Shown here: positions 1 to 5,618 of the stretch, piece after piece
Position numbering within the stretch: position 1 is the stretch's first letter
Layout: each line of letters opens with the position of its first letter
Source: Dysgonamonadaceae bacterium
GTDB lineage: Bacteria > Bacteroidota > Bacteroidia > Bacteroidales > Azobacteroidaceae
Assembly: GCA_031256015.1 (NCBI GenBank)
Contig: JAIRRK010000086.1
Coordinates: forward strand, 1-5,618
Reading direction: 5' to 3'
Length of the DNA stretch: 5,618 bases
Made by a program: the position numbers and the translations under genes
The notes under the pieces: model-generated
What the model saw: the letters and a program-made list of their open reading frames with translations, nothing else
Told to the model about the DNA's origin: nothing
Databases searched by the model: none

Positions 1-2
1 CC

Positions 3-485
3 TCAACTCTGCGGGGCTTTTTTGGCAGTGGAAGCGCAGGAGGGAGCACCGGTGGGGCCGAATCCGGCGGTGGTGCCGGCGGCGGTTGGTATGGCGGTGC
101 CGGCGGCGATAATAATCACATGACTTATGGAAACCAGGGTGCCGGTGGTGGAGGATCATCGTTTCTCAGCGGCATGCCGGGTTGTGTGGCCATTAATCCT
201 GCGGCAACAAACGCCCCGCGCACACAAGACACACAAGGAGATACCTCTGCGTTGAACTATAACGATGCGGTATTCGGAAACAGTCTTACATGGAACGACG
301 GCGACGAGATTATCTTCGACAACCCTTCCATGGTAGATGGTCAGGGTTATGAGTGGAACACCGGTGCGAAAGGCAGTGCTGTGGTGAATATGCCAAACCG
401 ATCCGGCGGCACCATGACAGGTAACACCGGTCCCGGTTATGCCCGCATCACGCTTCCCTCATACATTCGATTAATTGCCCGATAA
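3..485 (+). CDS. Glycine-rich surface-type protein, C-terminal part (5' end outside window)
   Basis: The reading frame is open from the left edge to a TAA at 483-485 and gives 160 visible residues. The ATG at 120 is internal, because the glycine-rich sequence continues unbroken on both sides of it, so the true start lies outside the window. Residues 5-35 are dominated by Gly with Ser and Ala and include GGGWYGG. A second cluster (GAGGGGSSFLSG, about 46-57) leads into a non-repetitive tail with PGCVAINPAAT, a YEWNTGAKG stretch and the ending TGPGYARITLP. This order resembles the glycine-rich module (ALK/LTK-type Gly_rich family) at the C-terminus of bacterial cell-surface proteins, including Bacteroidales ones. 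No signal peptide or anchor can be seen because the N-terminus is missing. The role is unknown; an extracellular or envelope location is inferred from the family. G+C is high (39/60 in positions 61-120), partly because of Gly codons. It converges on htpG. Confidence 0.75.
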   Translation, partial: STLRGFFGSGSAGGSTGGAESGGGAGGGWYGGAGGDNNHMTYGNQGAGGGGSSFLSGMPGCVAINPAATNAPRTQDTQGDTSALNYNDAVFGNSLTWNDGDEIIFDNPSMVDGQGYEWNTGAKGSAVVNMPNRSGGTMTGNTGPGYARITLPSYIRLIAR

Positions 486-499
486 CCTTGTCTGTTATC
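481..499. repeat. Short inverted repeat at the convergent gene junction
   Basis: GATAAC (481-486) and GTTATC (494-499) form a perfect 6-bp stem with a 7-nt loop, and the left arm contains the stop codon of the glycine-rich gene. No T-run follows on either strand, so it is not a convincing intrinsic terminator. It may be a weak bidirectional 3'-end structure in the 22-bp gap or simply chance. Confidence 0.25.
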
Positions 500-507
500 A
501 TCGGTTC

Positions 508-2373
508 TTAAATCAGATCGACGCTTCGTTTGATGAATTTGCTGAGAGCTTCCCCTTTAAGTAATCCGTTCGACAGCAGGGCCAAGTCAACCAATTGATT
601 AACGGTTTCTTTTGTGTTTTCTTTGTCTGCCTCGATTTTCTTTACGGAAGGAGAATCAAGATTAACCGTCATGTTATACGAAACCGGCATGTCTCCGTAA
701 AAATTCATTCCGGGTTGCATGTCCGCCATTTCCTTCATTCGGCGCATAAATTCGTTTTGAGTAATGATGACCGGATTCGTATTTTCTCCCAGATGTTCGA
801 ACCCGACAACGAAATCGGTTTTATCCATGGGAGGAATGGCCGCTTTGAAGACTTCAATCAAGGCATTTCTTTCTTCTTCCGATAATTTCACTTCTTTGCT
901 GTCGCCTTTCTTTATCAGATTATCCAAAACATCGGAATCTACACGCACGAAATGTATTTTATCCGACTTTTGTTCCAATGTATTCATGAAATGATTATCT
1001 AATCGGCCATCCATAATCAATACATCGTAAGCCTTAGCTTTGGCCTCGTCGATGTAGGCATATTGTTCTTCTTTATTTGTCGTGTACAAATAGATAGTCT
1101 GCCCGTCTTTATCGGTTTGATTGGCCGATACCAATGCTTTATATTCGTCCAATGTAAAGAATTGCCGGTTCATGTTTTCGAGCAGAGCGAATTTCAGGGC
1201 GCGTTCCGTGAATTTTTCTTCGGTAATCATTCCGTATTCGATAAAAATACGCAAGTCGTTCCATTTCTCTTCGAATTGGGGACGATTGTTTTTGAAGATT
1301 TCCTCCAATCTGTCGGCCACTTTTTTGGTGATGTAAGTCGAGATTTTCTTCACATTGCTGTCTGACTGCAAATAGGAGCGCGACACATTCAAAGGAATAT
1401 CCGGAGAGTCGATGACCCCGTGAAGAAGTGTCAAAAACTCGGGAACAATTCCCTCAACCGAATCGGTTACGTACACCTGATTGCTGTAGAGTTGGATTTT
1501 ATTTTTTTGTAAATCGATTCCGCTTTTTACTTTCGGGAAGTAAAGAATCCCGGTCAGATTAAACGGATAATCGACATTCAAATGAATCCGGAAAAGCGGG
1601 TCTTCGCTAAACGGATACAGTTCTTTATAGAATTGATTGTAATCTTCATCGGTTAATTCGGCCGGTTTTTCGGTCCATAACGGATTTGTGTTGTTGATCA
1701 CATTATCTTCGTCGGTTTCGACCGATTTACCCTCTTTCCATTCCGTTTTTTTCCCGAAAACAATCGGGATAGGAAGGAAACGGCAATATTTTTTCAATAA
1801 AGTTTCGATTCTTTGTTTTTCGAGGAACTCCTTGCTGTCTTCGTCTATATAAAGGATAATATCGGTTCCTCGATTCTCTTTCGTTGTTTCGTTCATGGAA
1901 TATTCCGGCGATCCGTCGCATTCCCATTTCATGGCGTGAGCATCCGCTTTCCACGATTTAGTAATGATTTCCACTTTTTTCGCAACCATAAAAGCCGAAT
2001 AAAAGCCCAAACCGAAATGACCGATAATGGAATTGGCATTGTCTTTATATTTATCCAGGAAATCATTTGCACTCGAAAATGCAATTTGATTGATGTATTT
2101 TTCGATTTCTTCGGCGGATAATCCGATTCCGCAATCGGATATCGTCAACGTTTTTTGCTTTTCATTTATATCGATTCGAATACTTAAATCGCCGAGTTCT
2201 CCGTCAAATTCTCCGACGGAAGATAAAGTCTTTAATTTTTGAGTAGCATCTACTGCATTGGAAACCAATTCGCGAAGAAAAATTTCATGATCACTGTAAA
2301 GGAACTTCTTAATAACGGGGAAAATGTTTTCGGTTGTAACTCCGATATGACCTGTCTGCTTTTTATTACTCAT
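508..2373 (-). CDS. htpG: Molecular chaperone HtpG (bacterial Hsp90)
   Basis: HtpG is a cytosolic, ATP-driven homodimeric chaperone that remodels partly folded proteins, usually with the DnaK system. The 621-aa product shows the full GHKL ATPase pocket: RELVSNAVDA (34-43; catalytic Glu35, Mg-binding Asn39), DCGIGL (80-85), GHFGLGFYSAF (118-128, ATP lid/glycine loop) and RGTDI (168-172). The middle domain carries IPLNVSRSYLQ (326-336), whose Arg332 corresponds to the ATP-sensing arginine of the family. The C-terminal dimerisation domain includes MRRMKEMADMQPGMNFYGDMP (543-563) and ends LLKGEALSKFIKRSVDLI. There is no MEEVD tail, as expected for a bacterial Hsp90. The start at 2373 fits because the MSNKKQTGHIGVTTENIF N-terminus matches the family; the leader is A-rich with no Shine-Dalgarno sequence, typical of Bacteroidetes. 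Oddity: Bacteroides-type HtpG is about 680 aa, and this protein passes directly from SVKKIEADKENTKE to VNQLVDLALL, lacking a charged insert of roughly 50-60 residues. It lies downstream of clpC on the same strand but beyond a terminator. Confidence 0.97.
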   Translation of the reverse strand: MSNKKQTGHIGVTTENIFPVIKKFLYSDHEIFLRELVSNAVDATQKLKTLSSVGEFDGELGDLSIRIDINEKQKTLTISDCGIGLSAEEIEKYINQIAFSSANDFLDKYKDNANSIIGHFGLGFYSAFMVAKKVEIITKSWKADAHAMKWECDGSPEYSMNETTKENRGTDIILYIDEDSKEFLEKQRIETLLKKYCRFLPIPIVFGKKTEWKEGKSVETDEDNVINNTNPLWTEKPAELTDEDYNQFYKELYPFSEDPLFRIHLNVDYPFNLTGILYFPKVKSGIDLQKNKIQLYSNQVYVTDSVEGIVPEFLTLLHGVIDSPDIPLNVSRSYLQSDSNVKKISTYITKKVADRLEEIFKNNRPQFEEKWNDLRIFIEYGMITEEKFTERALKFALLENMNRQFFTLDEYKALVSANQTDKDGQTIYLYTTNKEEQYAYIDEAKAKAYDVLIMDGRLDNHFMNTLEQKSDKIHFVRVDSDVLDNLIKKGDSKEVKLSEEERNALIEVFKAAIPPMDKTDFVVGFEHLGENTNPVIITQNEFMRRMKEMADMQPGMNFYGDMPVSYNMTVNLDSPSVKKIEADKENTKETVNQLVDLALLSNGLLKGEALSKFIKRSVDLI

Positions 2374-2415
2374 AATTGTTTTATTTTTTGTTTGCTGTTT
2401 TTTAATCCGGATGAA

Positions 2416-2445
2416 TCAAAAAAAATGCCGGTCGGGTTCCGACTG
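2416..2445 (-). promoter_or_regulatory. Candidate htpG promoter/operator box (sigma-54-like), shared with clpC
   Basis: On the - strand this reads CAGTC (2445-2441), 11 nt, GGCAT (2429-2425), TTTT, TTTGA (2420-2416), ending 42 nt before the htpG ATG. The arrangement and all spacings equal those of a box upstream of clpC. GG-N10-GA resembles the sigma-54 -24/-12 pattern (GG-N10-GC) with GA in place of GC. TTTG is also the end of the Bacteroidetes primary -7 element, but no matching -33 TTG was found. The box overlaps the clpC terminator, so part of the match may reflect terminator structure. Confidence 0.35.
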
Positions 2446-2451
2446 ACATTT
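2418..2451 (-). terminator. Intrinsic terminator after clpC
   Basis: On the - strand, a 13-position stem (2439-2451 with 2423-2435) closes a 3-nt loop (2436-2438). It has one A-C mismatch and one G-U pair. A run of eight T follows (complement of 2418-2425). It starts 14 nt after the clpC stop codon. Reading in the + direction there are only four T after the stem, so it acts mainly on - strand transcripts. It should separate most clpC transcription from htpG. Confidence 0.8.
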
Positions 2452-2464
2452 TGTCTTGTGTTGA

Positions 2465-5005
2465 TTATTCTCCTCGCTGAGTCTTCTTTTTCGTTTTGAC
2501 TTTGGTGATGATTTTTTGTTCTTTCGGGTCGAAATCAATGGTGATGGAATCGCCTTCTTTTACATTTGATTTGATAATCATTTCGGCCAGTTCATCTTCC
2601 AAATATTTTTGGATAGCTCTTTTCAGAGGCCTTGCTCCAAATTGCACGTCATAACCTTTTTCCGCGATAAACTCTTTGGTTTCGTCGGTAATTGTCAGTC
2701 CGTAACCTAAACTTTCGACACGGGAATAAAAACCTTTCAATTCCAAATCAATGATTTGGTGAACAGCTTTTTTGTCTAATTGATCGAACATAACAATATC
2801 GTCCACCCGATTCAGGAACTCCGGTGCGAAAGCTCTGTTCAAAGCCTTCCGGATTACTCCGCGGGAAAACTCTTTATCATCGGAATAGGAAGGATTGAAC
2901 CCGATTCCTTTGCCGAAATCTTTCAACTGACGAGTTCCCACATTGGATGTCATAATAAGAATGGTATTCTTAAAATCGATTTTTCTTCCCAAGCTGTCGG
3001 TCAGTCGGCCTTCATCCAATACTTGCAATAACAGATTAAATACATCCGGATGCGCCTTTTCGATTTCGTCCAGCAGTACCACGGAATAGGGTTTACGACG
3101 AACTTTTTCGGTCATCTGTCCGCCTTCTTCGTAACCGACGTATCCCGGAGGGGCTCCGACTAAGCGGGAAACGGTAAATTTCTCCATGTATTCCGACATA
3201 TCGATGCGGATTAAAGTATCCGAAGAGTCGAATAAATATTCAGCCAGTTTCTTTGCCAAGTGAGTTTTTCCGACGCCGGTAGGCCCTAAGAACATAAATG
3301 TTCCAATCGGTTTATTCGGATCTTTTAAGCCGATTCGATTTCGTTGAATGGCTTTTACTATTTTATCGACGGCATCGTCCTGACCGATTACGTTTGCTTT
3401 CAGCGTATCGTTCATCGCCAGCAGCTTTTGATTTTCGGCTTGCGCTATCCGTTGAACAGGGACACCCGATATCATGGCTACTACTTCCGCTACTTTGTCT
3501 CCATCAACAATTTGTTTGTTTTCTTGTAATTCTTCTTCCCATTTGGCTTGAGCAGCTTCCAACTTAAGCACCAATTGCCGTTCTTGGTCGCGATAATTGG
3601 CGGCCAGTTCATAGTTCTGAGATTTCACGGCATTTGATTTATGCTGTTCTATTTCCTGAATTTGGGTTTCCAACTCTTCAATTGCTTTGGGTACGACAAT
3701 ATTTGAAATATGAGTTCTTGAACCGGCTTCATCCAAAGCATCGATTGCCTTGTCCGGAAAGTTTCTGTCGCTAATGTAGCGATTGGTCAATTTCACGCAC
3801 AATTCGATGGCTTCATCCGTGTAGATAACATTATGATGCTCTTCGTATTTCGGTTTGATATTGTTCAGAATTTGCAGCGTTTCCTCGGCGGTGGTCGGAT
3901 CGACCATTACTTTTTGAAACCTGCGTTCCAAAGCTCCGTCTTTTTCGATATTTTTCCGGTATTCATCCAAAGTGGTTGCTCCGATACATTGGACGTCGCC
4001 TCTTGCCAGTGCCGGTTTCAGCATATTGGCGGCATCCATCGACCCGGCTACTCCGCCGGCACCTACAATGGTATGAAGCTCGTCTATAAATAAGATGATG
4101 TTCGGGTTTTTTGAAAGCTCATTCAATACGGCTTTGATTCTTTCTTCGAATTGACCTCTGTATTTTGTGCCGGCCACAATGGATGCCATATCCAAATTAA
4201 TTACGCGTTTATCGAACAAGACACGTGCCACTTTTCTTTGAATGATTCGAGAAGCTAAACCTTCAACAATAGCCGACTTACCCACTCCGGGTTCTCCGAT
4301 GAGAACCGGATTGTTTTTCTTTCTGCGACTTAAAATTTGCGCCAATCTCTCGATTTCTTTTTCTCTTCCGATAATCGGATCCAGCCGATTTTCTTCTGCG
4401 GCCTTTGTTAAATCCGTTCCGAAACTGTCGATGATAGGAGTATCGCCGGTTTGTCCGGAACTGTCTTTTCCTTTTTTGAAAGAACCGGAAAACTGGTCTT
4501 CGTTTTCATCGTCGTCTTCGTCTCCAAATTCGGCACCCATTTGAGGCAAATCTTCCGTTTTTTCGATATTCATACCGTTCTTTTCAAGGATGGCATTATA
4601 AACCCGTTGATAATCGATATTGTACTCTTTCAGAATACGGTAAGCAACCGTATCGCTATTTCTTAATATAGCAAGAAGTAAGTGTTCCGTATCGGTTTTG
4701 GAACTATTTAAATTGATGGACTCAAGTAAACTGATTCGCAACAGACCTTCTACGCTTTTATCGATTGTCAATTGATTTTCGGATACATATTCTCCTTCCT
4801 CAGCCATTTCTCTGTCCAGAGCCGATTTCAGTTCATTCGAGTTTACTCCCAAGAATTGAATGATGGAAGAAGCTCCGTTTTGAGAGTCGCGTAAAATACC
4901 CAAGAGTATATGTTCGATTCCCACATTGCTGTTTCGCAATCGACCGGCTTCTTCTCTGCTATATATCAATATTTCCTTTACGTTGTCGGAAAAATTTTTT
5001 TTCAT
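2465..5005 (-). CDS. clpC: ATP-dependent Clp protease ATP-binding subunit ClpC
   Basis: This is a cytosolic AAA+ unfoldase that forms a hexamer and feeds unfolded substrates into ClpP. The product is 846 aa, usual for Bacteroidetes ClpC. Domains in order: N-domain with two Clp repeats (about 1-65 and 80-142); acidic linker ([10 protein letters not shown], 161-170); D1 with Walker A GEPGVGKS (237-244), pore loop KYRG (281-284), Walker B IILFIDE (303-309) and arginine finger ERRF (360-363); a UVR-like middle segment [14 protein letters not shown] (462-475); D2 with Walker A GPTGVGKT (574-581), pore loop GYVG (621-624), Walker B VVLLDE (642-647), the ClpP-docking tripeptide IGF (701-703) and sensor-2 GARPLKR (790-796). 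The UVR-like segment and IGF support ClpC over ClpB. I chose the ATG at 5005 because [13 protein letters not shown] aligns with the family N-terminus; the in-frame ATG at 5074 would add 23 atypical residues and overlaps a candidate promoter. The leader before 5005 is A-rich with only a weak AAAGAG. No ctsR, mcsA or mcsB gene is adjacent, unlike Firmicutes clpC operons. Confidence 0.96.
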   Translation of the reverse strand: MKKNFSDNVKEILIYSREEAGRLRNSNVGIEHILLGILRDSQNGASSIIQFLGVNSNELKSALDREMAEEGEYVSENQLTIDKSVEGLLRISLLESINLNSSKTDTEHLLLAILRNSDTVAYRILKEYNIDYQRVYNAILEKNGMNIEKTEDLPQMGAEFGDEDDDENEDQFSGSFKKGKDSSGQTGDTPIIDSFGTDLTKAAEENRLDPIIGREKEIERLAQILSRRKKNNPVLIGEPGVGKSAIVEGLASRIIQRKVARVLFDKRVINLDMASIVAGTKYRGQFEERIKAVLNELSKNPNIILFIDELHTIVGAGGVAGSMDAANMLKPALARGDVQCIGATTLDEYRKNIEKDGALERRFQKVMVDPTTAEETLQILNNIKPKYEEHHNVIYTDEAIELCVKLTNRYISDRNFPDKAIDALDEAGSRTHISNIVVPKAIEELETQIQEIEQHKSNAVKSQNYELAANYRDQERQLVLKLEAAQAKWEEELQENKQIVDGDKVAEVVAMISGVPVQRIAQAENQKLLAMNDTLKANVIGQDDAVDKIVKAIQRNRIGLKDPNKPIGTFMFLGPTGVGKTHLAKKLAEYLFDSSDTLIRIDMSEYMEKFTVSRLVGAPPGYVGYEEGGQMTEKVRRKPYSVVLLDEIEKAHPDVFNLLLQVLDEGRLTDSLGRKIDFKNTILIMTSNVGTRQLKDFGKGIGFNPSYSDDKEFSRGVIRKALNRAFAPEFLNRVDDIVMFDQLDKKAVHQIIDLELKGFYSRVESLGYGLTITDETKEFIAEKGYDVQFGARPLKRAIQKYLEDELAEMIIKSNVKEGDSITIDFDPKEQKIITKVKTKKKTQRGE

Positions 5006-5058
5006 TGTATATCTCTTTAATATTTCAGATGTTTCTTTTGATCTCACACGAAATAAAC

Positions 5059-5088
5059 TCAAATAATATGCCATTATTGAAAAGACTG
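5059..5088 (-). promoter_or_regulatory. Candidate clpC promoter/operator box (sigma-54-like), shared with htpG
   Basis: On the - strand this reads CAGTC (5088-5084), 11 nt, TGGCAT core with GGCAT at 5072-5068, ATTA, then TTTGA (5063-5059), ending 53 nt before the chosen clpC ATG. TGGCAT-N5-TTGAG resembles the sigma-54 consensus TGGCAC-N5-TTGC, with the -12 GC replaced by GA. The 14-base core matches the htpG core at 12 positions. If it is a promoter, transcription would start near 5047 and the upstream in-frame ATG at 5074 could not be translated from it. No upstream activator site was recognised. Confidence 0.4.
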
Positions 5089-5140
5089 CCTAAAATGTCA
5101 TACTTAAGTGTAAACTCTACCGGGAAGAAGTCTAACACAT

Positions 5141-5166
5141 GACAAAAAGAAGAAGAAGAAACCTGC
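5141..5166. repeat. Direct repeat, copy A (GAA-rich, ends AACCTGC)
   Basis: This is a 26-base GAC-A-rich/GAAGAAG stretch ending AACCTGC. It recurs almost identically at 5221-5245 (copy B), 80 bp away, differing by about two changes and one length difference. Its GAAGAAG part is also complementary to the CTT-rich arm at 5201-5215, so copies A and B could compete for pairing with that arm. It lies in the non-coding region between the FISUMP gene and clpC. Confidence 0.7.
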
Positions 5167-5200
5167 AAGGAGAGTGGTAGCCATCATGCGAGGAGAGTGG
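5165..5200. repeat. Two 13-bp direct repeats GCRAGGAGAGTGG
   Basis: GCAAGGAGAGTGG (5165-5177) and GCGAGGAGAGTGG (5188-5200) differ at one base and start 23 bp apart, separated by TAGCCATCAT. They sit between the two GAA-rich repeats. Two copies only, so not a CRISPR array. Function unknown; a binding site pair or a remnant of local duplication is possible. Confidence 0.6.
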
Positions 5201-5236
5201 CTTCTTCTTCTTTGTATCAAGACAAAGAAGAAGAAG
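5201..5236. repeat. 15-bp perfect inverted repeat (CTT/GAA hairpin)
   Basis: CTTCTTCTTCTTTGT (5201-5215) and ACAAAGAAGAAGAAG (5222-5236) are exact reverse complements with a 6-nt loop (ATCAAG). There is no T-run after the stem on either strand, so it is not a standard terminator. It lies just beyond the FISUMP terminator, outside any supported gene. Confidence 0.75.
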
Positions 5237-5245
5237 GAAACCTGC
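5221..5245. repeat. Direct repeat, copy B (GAA-rich, ends AACCTGC)
   Basis: This is a 25-base near-identical copy of 5141-5166. Its first part forms the right arm of the 5201-5236 hairpin, whereas copy A could form an alternative, longer-range pairing with the same left arm. The two copies bound a segment of about 54 bp. Confidence 0.7.
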
Positions 5246-5254
5246 GCTACGCAC

Positions 5255-5285
5255 AAAAAAAGAGATGCAGCTACCCGCACCTCTT
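5255..5285 (-). terminator. Intrinsic terminator after the FISUMP-domain gene
   Basis: On the - strand a 9-bp stem (AAGAGGTGC, 5285-5277, with GCATCTCTT, 5268-5260, one G-T pair) encloses an 8-nt loop. It is followed by a run of seven T (complement of 5255-5261, overlapping the stem base). It begins 24 nt after the stop codon of the FISUMP gene and should insulate clpC from its transcription. Confidence 0.7.
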
Positions 5286-5309
5286 AACTCTTTTTCTTCA
5301 TTTACAGAC

Positions 5310-5618
5310 TTAGTTGTCTTTCTTGCAACGGACGCTAAACAGGGCCGACCGGGAGTTGTAGATCCGGTTCACTCCCTCGTAGGAGTAGGTCAAGTTCCGG
5401 TTCCACGCGTAGTAAGCATCGTAGGAGCTACTCGACCAGAAGTACGTGTGCGTGCCGAAACCGTAGCGGCTACCACTGCCCACGGCGCCTACGAGCAAGG
5501 CGTTGAACCCGCCGGCTTCGGCAAGCTTACTTGAACCGCTGGTAGCCTGACCGTTTGTCGGTGTCGTACTTTTCATCTTCTTCCCATGAGCACCTCGATA
5601 ACCACTGCGAGTTCTCCA
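5310..5618 (-). CDS. FISUMP (Fib_succ_major) domain protein, C-terminal part
   Basis: The - strand frame is open from the right edge to a TAA at 5310-5312, giving 102 visible residues; the 5' end is outside the window. The pattern is that of the Fibrobacter succinogenes major paralogous domain: KKMKSTT (13-19), EAGGFNALLVG (34-44), TYFWSSSSYDAYYAWNR (58-74) and ALFSVRCKKDN (92-102). Proteins of this family are usually secreted or outer-surface lipoproteins of Bacteroidetes and Fibrobacteres; the molecular function is unknown, and a C-type-lectin-like fold is often suggested. The C-terminal 45 residues are rich in Tyr, Ser, Asn and Arg, with many codons ending in C. G+C is about 60% in a 60-base sample (5341-5400), above clpC. 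The ATG at 5576 lies inside the domain and is unlikely to be the start. Near 5596 the family-like sequence appears to continue in the +1 frame (GELAVVI), so a frameshift is possible. A terminator follows it. Confidence 0.75.
   Translation of the reverse strand, partial: WRTRSGYRGAHGKKMKSTTPTNGQATSGSSKLAEAGGFNALLVGAVGSGSRYGFGTHTYFWSSSSYDAYYAWNRNLTYSYEGVNRIYNSRSALFSVRCKKDN

Larger units (their letters stand above)
5006..5309. other. 304-bp intergenic region between FISUMP gene and clpC
   Basis: No credible gene lies here. From right to left it holds the FISUMP terminator (5255-5285), the repeat and hairpin cluster (5141-5245), about 50 bp without recognised structure (5089-5140, including another GAAGAAG at 5124-5130), the candidate clpC promoter box (5059-5088) and the AT-rich clpC leader. 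I found no tRNA, CIRCE operator (TTAGCACTC-N9-GAGTGCTAA) or recognisable riboswitch. Confidence 0.7.

Noticed and set aside
7..23. Intrinsic terminator at the left edge (GC-rich stretch followed by six T)
   Set aside because: No stem can be formed from the visible bases, and it lies inside the glycine-rich coding frame.
120..485. Gene start at the ATG at 120 for the glycine-rich protein
   Set aside because: The same frame is open to the window edge and the glycine-rich module continues upstream of 120, so this Met is internal.
1727..1954. 75-residue - strand open frame inside htpG
   Set aside because: It is an alternative frame within the HtpG coding region with no family resemblance.
595..2121. 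Several + strand open frames inside htpG (for example 595-885, 1063-1365, 1813-2121)
   Set aside because: They are antisense to a complete Hsp90 reading frame, have low-complexity Phe/Arg-rich translations and match no family.
2780..4666. Several + strand open frames inside clpC (for example 3298-3567, 3833-4093, 4242-4544)
   Set aside because: They are antisense to intact AAA+ coding sequence, and their translations show only mirrored codon bias with no domain pattern.
5006..5140. CIRCE or CtsR heat-shock operator upstream of clpC
   Set aside because: No TTAGCACTC-N9-GAGTGCTAA inverted repeat or CtsR heptad repeat was found on either strand.
5141..5245. CRISPR array
   Set aside because: Only two copies of each repeat are present, there is no regular repeat-spacer pattern and no cas gene is nearby.
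5265..5534. + strand open frame of 89 residues opposite the FISUMP gene
   Set aside because: It overlaps the terminator and the coding strand of a recognisable FISUMP domain; its Val/Pro/Arg-rich translation is the usual shadow of G+C-rich coding DNA.

Overview
The window looks like a chromosomal segment of a Bacteroidetes bacterium, most likely of the order Bacteroidales. The grounds are the close match of its ClpC and HtpG to Bacteroides/Porphyromonas-type proteins (recalled, not searched), A-rich leaders without a clear Shine-Dalgarno sequence, and two flanking surface-protein families common in that group: a glycine-rich C-terminal module and a Fibrobacter succinogenes major paralogous (FISUMP) domain. 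The species cannot be fixed from the sequence.

Layout. The left edge (3-485, + strand) is the 3' end of a glycine-rich surface-type protein. It converges on htpG (508-2373, - strand; 621 aa Hsp90) with only 22 bp between the stop codons. Upstream of htpG on the same strand, separated by 91 bp, is clpC (2465-5005, - strand; 846 aa AAA+ unfoldase of the ClpCP protease). Further upstream is a 304-bp non-coding stretch with unusual GAA/CTT repeats, a 15-bp perfect hairpin and an intrinsic terminator. The C-terminal part of a FISUMP-domain protein (5310-5618, - strand) runs off the right edge.

The two central genes are protein-quality-control machines: HtpG remodels client proteins, while ClpC unfolds proteins for ClpP. 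They are not a simple operon, because a strong intrinsic terminator lies between them. The most interesting signal is a shared 30-bp box, CAGTC-N11-GGCAT-N4-TTTGA, at a similar distance upstream of both genes. Its GG-N10-GA core resembles a sigma-54 -24/-12 element with a non-canonical -12. At htpG the box is built into the clpC terminator hairpin and U-tract. This suggests co-regulation of the two genes and a dual-use terminator/promoter, but it is an inference from two sites.

The flanking surface-protein segments are richer in G+C (hand-counted 60-base samples of 48-65%) than the chaperone genes (35-42%). This fits a conserved housekeeping pair set between faster-evolving accessory genes. 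HtpG also appears to lack the charged C-terminal insert seen in Bacteroides-type homologues.
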